A DNA stretch of 64,000 nt from Pseudobacter ginsenosidimutans (GTDB lineage: Bacteria > Bacteroidota > Bacteroidia > Chitinophagales > Chitinophagaceae). A program made the translations under genes and the position numbers. The number at the start of each line of letters is the position of its first letter. Within the stretch, counting starts at the first letter, position 1. Of the stretch, positions 37,898 to 47,200 are shown piece by piece. Where the stretch lies: assembly GCF_007970185.1 (NCBI RefSeq), contig NZ_CP042431.1:4898001-4962000 (forward strand), given 5' to 3'. The notes beneath the pieces are model-generated. The model saw only the letters and a program-made list of their open reading frames with translations, did no database searches and was not told the DNA's origin.

Positions 37898-38755
37898 ATG
37901 AGACAGCTCAAAATTGCTACCCAGATAACAAATCGCGATTCGCAGGCAGTAGAAAAGTATCTTCAGGAAATCTCCAAGATCCCTATGATCACTCCTGAAG
38001 AGGAAACTGTGCTTGCACAGCGTATTAAAATGGGTGACCAAAAAGCGCTCGACAAATTGGTGCAGGCCAACTTGCGTTTCGTGGTATCTGTTGCTAAGCA
38101 GTACCAGCACCAGGGCCTTTCACTTAGCGATCTGATCAACGAGGGCAACCTCGGTTTGATAAAAGCCGCCCAGCGTTTCGATGAAACCAAGGGTTTTAAA
38201 TTCATTTCATACGCCGTATGGTGGATTCGCCAGTCTATCTTACAAGCGTTGGCAGAGCAGGGCAGATTGGTCCGCTTGCCTCAAAACAAAATTGGCACTT
38301 ACAACAAGGCTAACAAAGCGTACATGGCATTCGAGCAGGAACACGAGCGCGAACCAAGTACTGAAGAGTTGGCTGAACTGCTCGAAATGAGCGAAACTGA
38401 GATCAACAACATTTTCCAAAGCAATACCCGTCACACTTCACTGGATGCACCTGTGCACGAAGCTGAAGATGTAGCCATGGGCGACCTCCTGGAAGGTGGT
38501 GATGATACAGATGACGATGTAATGAAAGATTCTCTCCGCAACGAGATCCGCCGCGTGCTCAAATCCCTGAGCCCACGCGAAGCTGAGATCGTGAACGCTT
38601 ACTTCGGCCTCGACGGCGAAAACGGCGTTACCATCGAACAGATCGGACAGAAATATGATCTTACCAAAGAACGTATCCGTCAGATCAAAGAGAGAGCGAT
38701 CAAGCGTTTACAAAAAGCGCGTTATTCCAACGCTCTGAAAGCATATTTAGGTTAG
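37898..38755 (+). CDS. rpoD: Primary sigma factor RpoD/SigA (short Bacteroidota form)
   Basis: The principal sigma of RNA polymerase. At 285 residues it lacks most of the acidic region 1.1, as is usual for Bacteroidota. Region 1.2 begins 'DSQAVEKYLQEISKIP'; region 2 has 'NLRFVVSVAKQYQHQGL' and the core-binding and melting segment FDETKGFKFISYAVWWIRQS; region 3 and the acidic linker (EGGDDTDDD) follow; region 4 has the helix-turn-helix TIEQIGQKYDLTKERIRQIK. It should recognise the TTG / TAnnTTTG promoters noted elsewhere here. A strong terminator follows. Confidence 0.97.
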   Translation: MRQLKIATQITNRDSQAVEKYLQEISKIPMITPEEETVLAQRIKMGDQKALDKLVQANLRFVVSVAKQYQHQGLSLSDLINEGNLGLIKAAQRFDETKGFKFISYAVWWIRQSILQALAEQGRLVRLPQNKIGTYNKANKAYMAFEQEHEREPSTEELAELLEMSETEINNIFQSNTRHTSLDAPVHEAEDVAMGDLLEGGDDTDDDVMKDSLRNEIRRVLKSLSPREAEIVNAYFGLDGENGVTIEQIGQKYDLTKERIRQIKERAIKRLQKARYSNALKAYLG

Positions 38756-38776
38756 TAAGAAAATTAGGATTTGTGT

Positions 38777-38815
38777 AAAAGAGGTCGTCTTGAAAAAGGT
38801 GACCTCTTTTTATTT
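38777..38815 (+). terminator. Rho-independent terminator of rpoD
   Basis: A 10-bp stem (AAAAGAGGTC with GACCTCTTTT) encloses a 14-nt loop and runs into a T-rich tract. Confidence 0.85.
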
Positions 38816-38845
38816 CGGTACATTCATCTTCCCAAGTTTTTATCT

Positions 38846-39700
38846 ATGAAATATTCCCTGTTGTTGTTTTGTATGCTTCTTGCAGTTGCTGGCTTTACGC
38901 AATCGCCGAAACCCATTGCCATCGGGCACTCTATCGAATTGGATTCGAAAGAGCTGAAAGAGAAAAGAACGATCAATATTTATCTTCCGGAGGGTTATAA
39001 CGCTGAGGATTCAGCGCTTTATCCCGTGATCTATATCATCGATGGAGGGATGGAAGAAGATTTCTTTCATATTACCGGTATCGTTCGTTTCAATACACAG
39101 CCCTGGATCAATCGCTTTCCACGCTCGATTGTAGTGGGGATCGAGAATACCAATCGGAGAAGGGATTGTACTTTTCCGGTGGCCAATCTGGATTTTGTAG
39201 AGAAGATGGGTTTCAAAAAAGAGCAGTTCACTTCTTATGGCGGCTCTGGAGCCTATATCGCTTTCCTGCAAAAGGAATTACAACCGTATATCGGCAGTCA
39301 TTACAAGACCAGTGGCAGCAATACTTTGATCGGCGAATCTCTGGCAGGTCTGCTGGCTGCCGAGATCCTGCTGAAACACCGTTCACTCTTCAATACCTAC
39401 ATCATCATGAGCCCAAGTCTGTGGTGGGGCGACGGCTCGTTGCTGGCGCAGGCTCCATCGCTTTTGAAAAAAGAGAACAATGGAAAACTGAACGTGTATG
39501 TAGGCGCCTGCAGCAAGGAGGAAGATAAACGGATGTACGATGATGCCATTGCGCTCGCCAATATCCTTCAGAAGGAGGGAGGCGCAGGGATGAAAGTATT
39601 CTACGATTATCTTCCCAATGAAATACACAGCACCATGATGCACCAGGCTGTTTACAATGCCTTCAAACTGATCTACCCGGGTACCGAATACCAGAAATAA
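38846..39700 (+). CDS. Secreted esterase D / Fes-like alpha/beta hydrolase
   Basis: 284 residues with a signal peptide (LLLFCMLLAVAGFTQ). The hydrolase fold shows the family start 'RTINIYLPEGYN', PVIYIIDGG, the nucleophile elbow GESLAG with S165, and a late His in 'PNEIHSTMMHQAVYNAF'. This group includes siderophore (enterobactin-type) esterases and S-formylglutathione hydrolase relatives; the exported form here suggests a periplasmic ester substrate, which cannot be named. The ATG at 38846 is chosen because it begins the signal peptide; earlier starts lie inside the rpoD terminator. Confidence 0.85.
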   Translation: MKYSLLLFCMLLAVAGFTQSPKPIAIGHSIELDSKELKEKRTINIYLPEGYNAEDSALYPVIYIIDGGMEEDFFHITGIVRFNTQPWINRFPRSIVVGIENTNRRRDCTFPVANLDFVEKMGFKKEQFTSYGGSGAYIAFLQKELQPYIGSHYKTSGSNTLIGESLAGLLAAEILLKHRSLFNTYIIMSPSLWWGDGSLLAQAPSLLKKENNGKLNVYVGACSKEEDKRMYDDAIALANILQKEGGAGMKVFYDYLPNEIHSTMMHQAVYNAFKLIYPGTEYQK

Positions 39701-39732
39701 GGCTACATTTGAGCTCCATTTGCGCGTATGCC

Positions 39733-40611
39733 ATGCGTTTAGCGGCCGTCATATCGTTGTACATTTTTCTTGTTTCCTGCGAAAAGAATATCGATTTCAT
39801 TCCGCGCGATTCAACGCCTGCCGTTGTGATAGATGCAGCTATCGAGAGTGGCCGGCCACCTGAAGTAAGGCTCTCCCGCAGTATGAACTATTTCTCCAGG
39901 CTCACGCCTGAACTGCTGGCCAGTACCTTCATACACGGCGCGAAAGTGGTGATGAGCAATGGTGAGAAAACGCATGTGTTGCGTGAATATAAACGCGAGC
40001 TGATCACCGGTTACAGTATCTACTATTATTCCATCGATTCAGCCAGTCTGCATACCGCTTTCCGCGGCGAATCCGGAAAAGGGTACAGTCTAACGGTTAC
40101 GGTAGATGGAAAAGAGTACAGCGGCACAACCACTATCCCCAAACTGAATAAGAAAGTGGACTCGCTCTGGTGGAAACCAGCGCCGGGCAATAACGATCCG
40201 GAAAAAGTGGCCGTGATGGCCCGCCTCACCGATCCACCAGGTTACGGAAATTATATCCGGTACTATGTGCAGGTGGATAACGGTCCCTTCTACCCGCCAT
40301 TGACCTCGGTCTTTGACGATCAGATCGTGGATGGCAAAACCTACGATGTGCAGCTGGAAAGCGGCGTAAACCGCGCAGATGACATAGACCTGGAGGAATA
40401 TGGCTTCTTCTTCCATGGCGAAACAATTACAGTCAAACTTTGTAATATAGATAAGGCCACTTTTGATTTCTGGCGAACGATGGAATTCAATTACTCGAGC
40501 ATTGGTAATCCATTCTCTTCACCTACCAAAGTACTGGGAAACATCAAAGGCGGAGCCCTGGGGTATTTCGGGGGCTATGCGGTGCAATACAGCACCATCG
40601 TGATTCCATGA
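39733..40611 (+). CDS. DUF4249 family lipoprotein
   Basis: The ATG at 39733 yields MRLAAVISLYIFLVSC, a lipobox with C16; a TTG eight codons earlier is less likely. The mature protein matches the DUF4249 pattern: VVIDAAIESGRPPEVRLSRS near the start, 'GKGYSLTVTVDGKEYSGTTT', IPKLNKKVDSLWW, and the C-terminal LGNIKGGALGYFGGY motif. DUF4249 genes usually sit beside a TonB-dependent receptor and are thought to be surface lipoproteins of uptake systems. No receptor is adjacent here, so the partner is missing or distant. Confidence 0.85.
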   Translation: MRLAAVISLYIFLVSCEKNIDFIPRDSTPAVVIDAAIESGRPPEVRLSRSMNYFSRLTPELLASTFIHGAKVVMSNGEKTHVLREYKRELITGYSIYYYSIDSASLHTAFRGESGKGYSLTVTVDGKEYSGTTTIPKLNKKVDSLWWKPAPGNNDPEKVAVMARLTDPPGYGNYIRYYVQVDNGPFYPPLTSVFDDQIVDGKTYDVQLESGVNRADDIDLEEYGFFFHGETITVKLCNIDKATFDFWRTMEFNYSSIGNPFSSPTKVLGNIKGGALGYFGGYAVQYSTIVIP

Positions 40612-40667
40612 CGGAATTCATCCTTTATTAAACAGGTTATGCACAGTAAATTAAGGTGTTAATCCGA

Positions 40668-40711
40668 TTGGCGAATTATTAACGGATTTGCCTTTATTTT
40701 TGGCGAATTAT
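40668..40711 (+). promoter_or_regulatory. trxB promoter with 12-bp direct repeat
   Basis: TTGGCGAATTAT occurs at 40668-40679 and again at 40700-40711, 32 bp apart start to start (about three helical turns). The second copy overlaps the end of a perfect -7 box (TATTTTTG, 40695-40702). Two identical half-sites on one DNA face, one covering the promoter, suggest an operator. trxB starts 23 bp downstream. Confidence 0.5.
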
Positions 40712-40733
40712 AAGCAAATTTTCAAGACTCAAT

Positions 40734-41672
40734 ATGGAAAGTGAAAAAGTACATTGTCTGATCATAGGTTCCGGTCCGGCAGGCTATACAGCAGCTATCT
40801 ATGCAGCAAGAGCAAATATGAAACCCGTTCTGTACCAGGGCATCCAGCCCGGCGGGCAACTGACCATTACAACTGAAGTAGAGAACTATCCAGGCTATCC
40901 CGAAGGGATCCAGGGCCCGGAAATGATGGTGGATTTTGAAAAACAGGCTACCCGAATGGGCGCCGATATCAGATATGGTCTGGCTACCAAAGTGGATTTC
41001 TCCCAGCAACCCTTCAAGGTTTGGATCGATGAAGAGAAACTCGTGGAGGCTGATGCAGTGATCATCGCAACAGGCGCATCCGCCAAATGGCTCGGACTAC
41101 CCAGCGAAGAGCGCCTCAACGGCTTCGGCGTAAGCGCCTGCGCTGTGTGCGACGGCTTCTTCTTCCGCGGAAAAGATGTGGCCATCGTTGGCGCAGGAGA
41201 CACTGCCGCCGAAGAAGCCCTCTATCTTTCCAAACTCACCAACAAAGTGAGCATGCTGGTGCGTAAAGACCAGATGCGCGCTTCCAAAGTGATGCAGGAC
41301 AGAGTGCTGGCCACTCCCAACATCCAGGTATACTGGGAAACAGAAACCGATGAGATCATCGGAGAGAATAAAGTGGAAAGCGTTCGCGTAAAGAACGTGA
41401 AAACCGGCGCTACAGAAACCATCCCCGTTCAGGGATTCTTTGTGGCCATCGGTCATACACCCAACTCAGACATCTTCAAGGATTATCTCGAAATGGATGA
41501 AGCGGGATATATCAAAACCATTCCAGGTACTTCCAAAACGAATGTTGAAGGAGTGTTTGCTGCCGGAGACGTGCAGGACAAGATCTATCGCCAGGCTGTA
41601 ACAGCCGCCGGTAGCGGTTGTATGGCTGCACTGGATGCCGAGCGTTACCTCTCCGCAAAAGGACTGGTATAG
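40734..41672 (+). CDS. trxB: Thioredoxin-disulfide reductase
   Basis: Reduces thioredoxin with NADPH. The FAD-binding motif GSGPAGYTAAIYAARA lies near the N-terminus, the redox pair C136/C139 is in ACAVCDGFFF, the NADPH motif is IVGAGDTAAEEA, and the C-terminal FAD segment 'GVFAAGDVQDKIYRQAVTAA' is complete. Length 312 is typical of the low-molecular-weight bacterial enzyme. The gene is followed by the hairpin repeat at 41698. Confidence 0.97.
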   Translation: MESEKVHCLIIGSGPAGYTAAIYAARANMKPVLYQGIQPGGQLTITTEVENYPGYPEGIQGPEMMVDFEKQATRMGADIRYGLATKVDFSQQPFKVWIDEEKLVEADAVIIATGASAKWLGLPSEERLNGFGVSACAVCDGFFFRGKDVAIVGAGDTAAEEALYLSKLTNKVSMLVRKDQMRASKVMQDRVLATPNIQVYWETETDEIIGENKVESVRVKNVKTGATETIPVQGFFVAIGHTPNSDIFKDYLEMDEAGYIKTIPGTSKTNVEGVFAAGDVQDKIYRQAVTAAGSGCMAALDAERYLSAKGLV

Positions 41673-41697
41673 CACAGGTAGCAAAAAAATAACATAT

Positions 41698-41757
41698 AGT
41701 TTCTCAACTAATAGCTAATTTGGCCGCGTCCCTCATAAGACGAGGCCAAATTTTTTT
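41698..41757 (+). terminator. Hairpin terminator that is also copy 1 of a dispersed repeat
   Basis: AATTTGGCC (41717-41725) pairs with GGCCAAATT (41744-41752), with an inner CGTC/GACG pairing across CCTCATAA, then a run of T. The last T is followed at once by the folB ATG. The sequence from AGTTTCTCAACTAAT to the T run is closely repeated at 50446-50502. Confidence 0.8.
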
Positions 41758-42117
41758 ATGGTATCTATAGAACTGCACAACCTCAGACTGCATGCGTATC
41801 ATGGGCTCTATCCCGGAGAAGAGAAAACCGGCAGCGCATACGAAGTGAACCTCAAAGTAAGTTATGATGAAGGCGCCGTTCAGTTCGATGATATCAGGAA
41901 CACCATCAACTACGTGGATGTATTCGAGATAGTAAAGAGCAGGATGGCAGTTCCCACGCCACTGCTGGAAAAAGTTGCCGAAGGCATTCTCAGAAGGATC
42001 AAACACCAGTACCCGTTTGCAACGGAAGCGATCATTTCTATTTATAAGCTGGAGCCTCCGATAGAGAATATCCAGGGGAAGATCGGGATCACGATGAGGA
42101 AGGAGTGGGAGAGGTAA
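41758..42117 (+). CDS. folB: Dihydroneopterin aldolase
   Basis: Converts dihydroneopterin to hydroxymethyl-dihydropterin in folate synthesis. The 119 residues show the family core: IELHNLRLHAYHGLYPGEEK with the catalytic-region Glu, 'TINYVDVFEIVKSRM', PLLEKVAEGILRRI and the Lys-containing strand ISIYKLEPPIENI. The ATG directly follows the T tract of the upstream hairpin, so either translation is nearly leaderless or the start lies on read-through mRNA. Confidence 0.93.
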   Translation: MVSIELHNLRLHAYHGLYPGEEKTGSAYEVNLKVSYDEGAVQFDDIRNTINYVDVFEIVKSRMAVPTPLLEKVAEGILRRIKHQYPFATEAIISIYKLEPPIENIQGKIGITMRKEWER

Positions 42118-42166
42118 TCCACTAAATTAATAGCATGTTGGTCTCTATTGGAATTTTTGTAATAGT

Positions 42167-42775
42167 TTGCGAAAAATCCGTAAGAACCGACAATTGCCAG
42201 AGGACCCGTCATATCATGAAATAGAGCTGCTGCAAAAGATCGCGGAAGGAAACAGGGAAGCATTTCATGCGCTTTACCACCATTACCGCAATAAGATCTA
42301 CTATATAGCTTCCAGGATGCTTCAATCCGATGCAGCTGCGGAAGATGTTTTACAGGAGATCTTTATCAAGATTTGGGTGAACCGGGAAAAACTCCGGAAT
42401 ATGGATTATTTCAGCACCTACTTGAATACGATTGTCCGCAATCATCTGTATAATCAATTTCGCAAAAAAGCAAACGAGGAAACTTATCTGCTCCGTCTAC
42501 TGCCTGATCCTGCTGAACCTTCTCAGCCTTTCGATGAAACTGCTATCAAAGAATTGAAACAACTGCTTGCCAATGCTGTTGCAGCCCTGCCTCCCCGGCA
42601 ACAGAAAGTTTTTCAGCTTAGCCGTGAACAGGGTCTCACACATGCTGCCATTGCTGCAAAACTTGGAATTTCTCCTGAAACAGTGAAGAAGCATATCATG
42701 GAAGCATTGCGTTTTATCAAATCATATCTTATTGCGCATGGAGCTGCGCTCACTGTCTGGCTGCTGCTTTCATAA
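42167..42775 (+). CDS. RNA polymerase ECF-type sigma factor (FecI/SusD-locus type)
   Basis: Region 2 is ELLQKIAEGNREAFHALYHH through DVLQEIFIKIWVNREKL; region 4 is 'LPPRQQKVFQLSREQGLTHA' with the helix-turn-helix AAIAAKLGISPETVKKHI. A hydrophobic C-terminal tail (GAALTVWLLLS) is common in Bacteroidota sigma factors of this group. No ATG is available at the N-terminus: TTG at 42167 is the most upstream choice and a second in-frame TTG follows at codon 10. It is followed after 91 bp by its FecR anti-sigma and then SusC/SusD, the standard signal-transduction layout. Confidence 0.9.
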   Translation: MRKIRKNRQLPEDPSYHEIELLQKIAEGNREAFHALYHHYRNKIYYIASRMLQSDAAAEDVLQEIFIKIWVNREKLRNMDYFSTYLNTIVRNHLYNQFRKKANEETYLLRLLPDPAEPSQPFDETAIKELKQLLANAVAALPPRQQKVFQLSREQGLTHAAIAAKLGISPETVKKHIMEALRFIKSYLIAHGAALTVWLLLS

Positions 42776-42866
42776 CTTGTCTGATTATTTTTTTGTTGCA
42801 CTACCCCTCACGGGACAGTTGTGTGTTAGCTTATTGGGAGTCCAGGTTAAAACTTCCAGGAAAGCT

Positions 42867-44084
42867 ATGAACTTACATGAAAGACTGCAATACCTGTATG
42901 ATCGTTATGAAACTGGTGCCTGCACCCATCGTGAAAGACTGGAATTGATGGAACTGGCGGCTATGCCGGAACATGAAGCATTCTTCAAGGAACGGATAGA
43001 TGCTGCAATGATCAATGTAGCTTATGATGAAGCAACGATATTGTCGCTATTACCCAACAAAAGGGCGGAGGAGATTTTTGAAGAGATCCTGAGGCAGCCT
43101 GTATTGGTACGTCGCAAAGCTCTCACACTCCGTTATTGGGCAGCCGCTGCGGCCATTCTCCTCGTCCTTGCGGCAGGTGCTTATCTCTGGTTCTCATCAA
43201 CTGCATCGAAAATGGGACCGCAATCTTCACTTGCTATGGAGATCATGCCGGGTAAGGACGGTGCTATCCTTACGCTCGCCGATGGCAAACAGATTGTTCT
43301 GGATAGCATTGCCAGTGGTATCATTGGCAGCCAGAATGGTGCTCAGTTGACGCTGACTAACGGGCAACTGGCTTACGGCTCTTCAGGTCAGATCAATCAT
43401 ACAATGGAATACAATACTATCAGCACTCCGAAAGGACGGCAATTCAGATTATTGCTTTCTGATGGGACAATGGTATGGCTGAATGCAGCCAGTTCGCTTA
43501 AATATCCAACCATATTTACCGGAAAGGAACGACAGGTAACGGTGAGCGGGGAAGTCTATTTTGAAGTGGCAAAGAATACGAAAATGCCATTCCGTGTATC
43601 AGTAAACGAAAAAGCAACAATCGATGTATTGGGAACCAGCTTTAACGTTGAAGCTTACTCTAATGAAGGAGCTATTAACACTACTTTGCTTGAAGGAAGC
43701 ATACGTGCTGCTGTAGTGCCCGCAGGTGTTGGGGGGAATGCTGCAAATAAGGTTCTCAAACCAGGTCAGCAGGCGCAGATATCAAATACGCCAACCGATC
43801 CTGGAGCGGTTCCCGGCATTACTGTTATCGACAATATCGATATCGAAAAAGTAATGGCATGGAAAAATGGGTTCTTCAATTTCGAAGGCGCTTCACTCGC
43901 CGAAGTGATGAAACAACTCGAACGCTGGTATGATATTGAAGTAATATATGAAAAAGGAATCCCGGATAAAAAGCTGATGGGGAAAATGACCAGGGATATT
44001 ACATTGAATGGATTGCTGGCAGGTCTGGAAGAATTGGGGATTCATGGCAGGCTGGAAGGCAGGAAGCTGACCATATTGCCATAG
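42867..44084 (+). CDS. FecR family anti-sigma factor
   Basis: 405 residues. Residues 1-85 are the cytoplasmic sigma-binding part (MNLHERLQYLYDRYETG). One membrane helix lies at about 91-109 (WAAAAAILLVLAAGAYLWF). The periplasmic FecR domain contains 'STPKGRQFRLLLSDGTMVWL', NAASSLKYP and VSGEVYFEVAKN; a DUF4974/STN-like end (ASLAEVMKQLERWYDIEV) meets the receptor's signalling domain. It relays substrate binding at the SusC protein to the ECF sigma. The start at 42867 is preferred over a 45-codon upstream extension overlapping the sigma gene. Confidence 0.92.
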   Translation: MNLHERLQYLYDRYETGACTHRERLELMELAAMPEHEAFFKERIDAAMINVAYDEATILSLLPNKRAEEIFEEILRQPVLVRRKALTLRYWAAAAAILLVLAAGAYLWFSSTASKMGPQSSLAMEIMPGKDGAILTLADGKQIVLDSIASGIIGSQNGAQLTLTNGQLAYGSSGQINHTMEYNTISTPKGRQFRLLLSDGTMVWLNAASSLKYPTIFTGKERQVTVSGEVYFEVAKNTKMPFRVSVNEKATIDVLGTSFNVEAYSNEGAINTTLLEGSIRAAVVPAGVGGNAANKVLKPGQQAQISNTPTDPGAVPGITVIDNIDIEKVMAWKNGFFNFEGASLAEVMKQLERWYDIEVIYEKGIPDKKLMGKMTRDITLNGLLAGLEELGIHGRLEGRKLTILP

Positions 44085-44140
44085 TTGATTAAAACAATAC
44101 CGGATATGATTTAAAACATAAAGTACAGTTGAAACAAAAA

Positions 44141-44166
44141 CCGGAAGTGGTTCGAAGCACTTCCGG
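44141..44166 (+). other. Perfect hairpin between fecR and susC genes
   Basis: CCGGAAGTG (44141-44149) pairs exactly with CACTTCCGG (44158-44166) around GTTCGAAG. No T run follows on the plus strand, so it is not a standard terminator. It may separate regulator and transporter mRNAs by processing or act as a partial stop. Confidence 0.5.
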
Positions 44167-44235
44167 CGATTAGTTCAGTTGCTACAAATCGAGGTCTGAA
44201 TCTCTATTTTTTTACAACCAAACACTTGCGAATCT

Positions 44236-47200
44236 ATGCAAAAAACTGCTAATGGTTCAAGGTTTTCCCTGCCCATTACCCAAACTCTGTTAGTGATGAA
44301 GTTGACTGTATTGTTGTTGACCATTGCTGTATTTTCTGCTCACGGAAACAGTATGGCGCAAAATCTTACTATTTCAGGCAAAGGCCTCACGTTGAAGGAA
44401 GTTTTTACCACCATTGAAAAACAATCCGGGTACGTGATCATTGCCAACGAGGGGATATTCAACGGTACCAGAACTGTTTCTCTTGACGTAACCAATATGC
44501 CATTGAGGGAAGTATTGGACCTGGTGTTGAAAGCGCAATTGCTGCATTATTCAATTCATGGGAAAACGATCTTCCTTTCCCGTAAAGCAGCATATCCACC
44601 GGCTTTGCCAACTGATGGCGGTTTGAAAATAGCTTCCCTGATCATACAGCCAGATCCGCAGCCTGTCACAGGAACGATTGTGGATTCACTCGGCAGGCCG
44701 CTTCAGGGCGTGTCTGTTCAGCTGGATCCTGGTAACAGGGGAGGCACTACCAATAAGGAAGGTGTATTCTCCATTGGCAAAGTGCCCCCCGGGAACTATA
44801 CGATCGAAATCACTTTCGTGAACCATCTTCCCATTGTCAGAAAAATAACTGTAGGAAACAGTCCACTGGAATTGGGGAACCTGGTGATGAAGATAAATCC
44901 TGGCGACATGAAGGAGATTGTAGTTATCAATACCGGTTATCAAAAGTTGAAGCCTAATGAGCTGGCAGGCGCTGCCGATGTGATCACCAAAAAGATGTTG
45001 ATGGAGCAAACCGGCACCAATATCCTGGAAAGATTGAATGGCATGACCGGCTCTCTAAATTTCAACAATAAAGTATTGCCGGGAAATGCTACAGGGAATC
45101 CAAACAGTGTGCTGAACATGACTATCCGCGGATACAGTACTATCAACGGAACTACAGATCCGCTCATCATTTTGAACAATTTCCCGTATACCGGCGATAT
45201 AAACAATATTGATCCTAACGATGTAGAAAGTATCGTTATCCTGAAAGATGCGGCAGCAACCGCCATGTGGGGTATCCGGGCTGCGAACGGGGTGATTGTT
45301 ATTACAACTTCAGGATCAAAGTTTGGACAGAAAACACGTGTTAACTACCGTTATACAATAAGCGCTACTCCCGAACCGGACCTTTCGAAAGTGGATGTTG
45401 CTGACGGCCCGGAAGTGTACGACTTCATTGCTGAACACATGGGTAAGTCCCTTCCCTCTATATTGCAGGATTACCAGGCCATACCAGAACTGGATTTTAC
45501 CGGGTGGCAATACTATAAGGGGCATATCTCCGAAGCCGAATTCAATGAAAAAATGGAACGCCTGAAAGCGATCCATCCCCGGCAACAATGGGCTGACCTG
45601 CTTTACAAGACGGGGATCTCTCAAACACATTCCCTGAATGTTTCAGGCGGCAGCGAAACCCTTACCTGGGTGCTGGCAGTGAACCGCGAAGACCGTTCCG
45701 GTACTTTGCAGGAAAAATCCAACCGGAATAATATCCGCATGACCACTGGTTTTAAGATGAGTGATAAGTTGAGGCTGGAACTGGGGATCGCTTATACGAA
45801 AAGTTATAACAAAACTGGTGCGCCGGCTTATAATTCATTGAAAGATGGGAATAATTATATGAGCACACGGGGATTGCAAAATCCTGACGGTACTCCTTAT
45901 GGTTTTTATATCAATTACAGTCCAGTTCGAATGGATACTGTGGGCGCAGGTTTATTGGGTGATCTGAAATTCTATCCGCTTACAGACTGGAAACAAAATT
46001 ACACCACCACCACGCTGGAGAATTATACAAAGAATTTCCGGCTCGTCTATACGCCTTTGAAAGACCTGGAACTAGCCGTTAGTTTGCAGTCCGTCAATCA
46101 AACCTCCGCTGCCCTTAACCGTGCAGAAAAAGAATCTTATTATGCACGGTACAATGTGGCTTATTTCGCCAATATCGATTATGCCCGTAGGATAGTCAAT
46201 TATCAACTCCCCAAAGGAGAGATACATCGCATAAGGAATAATTATTCCAATAGCTTCAATGGAAGGGTAGACCTGAACTATAAGAAGAAGATCGGCAAAG
46301 GCCTACTGGTTTTCAACGGAGCATTCGATATCTCCGAATCAGTCAATAAAGCCGATGGAGAATTCCTGGTAGGTTATGAAGACAATCCCCGTAAATATAC
46401 CTATCCTCATCAGCAACCTGTATATTCCTCTCTCGTGGGGGGGACTGTGTATCCGATCTATTCAACGGATATACTGACCCCGAAGGAAGTAACACAAAGG
46501 AATATATCCACTACTGCAAGCCTGGCATATATCTACGACGAGAGGCTTGTGTTCAATGTCAATGGCCGCCGGGATGGTGCGAATATTTTGGGCGTAAATG
46601 TGAATGAACGATGGAAGCCCAATTTTTCGGCTGGATTGAACTGGCGCCTGCACAAAGAGAAGTTCTTCAATATCGATGCGGTCAGCAATCTCACAGTGGG
46701 TATATCATCAGGCTTTGTTGGAAATGTAGATGTTTCCAAAAGCAGCCGCCTTGTGGCAACCTCGTTTGGATATCATTCCACATTTACCGAGCTGCCTGGA
46801 TATTACCAAACTGCCATTCCACCTAATCCGGAATTGCGCTGGGAGAAAACCAGCCATACCAATTTCAAGCTGGATATAGGCCTGTTCAATGATCGTATCC
46901 AGTTATTCTCCAATATTTTCCTGAAGAACGTGCGCGACCTCTATCTCTCTACCACGGTAGATCCCATTCAGGCATTGGCAACACAGTATATTGCCAATGC
47001 CGGTAAGATGAATGTAAGAGGATATGAGCTCAGTCTGATGGCTAAAATAATAGATAGCAAGTCTTTCGGATATGATATTACTTTCAGTACTGCTCGTACA
47101 AAGGAAAGTGTGAAGTATTATCCCAATACCTATACACATGGGGAGAATCTTCGCATGATGTTACAGAATGATGGTGTTGCACTAACCTCGCTTCCTGCAC

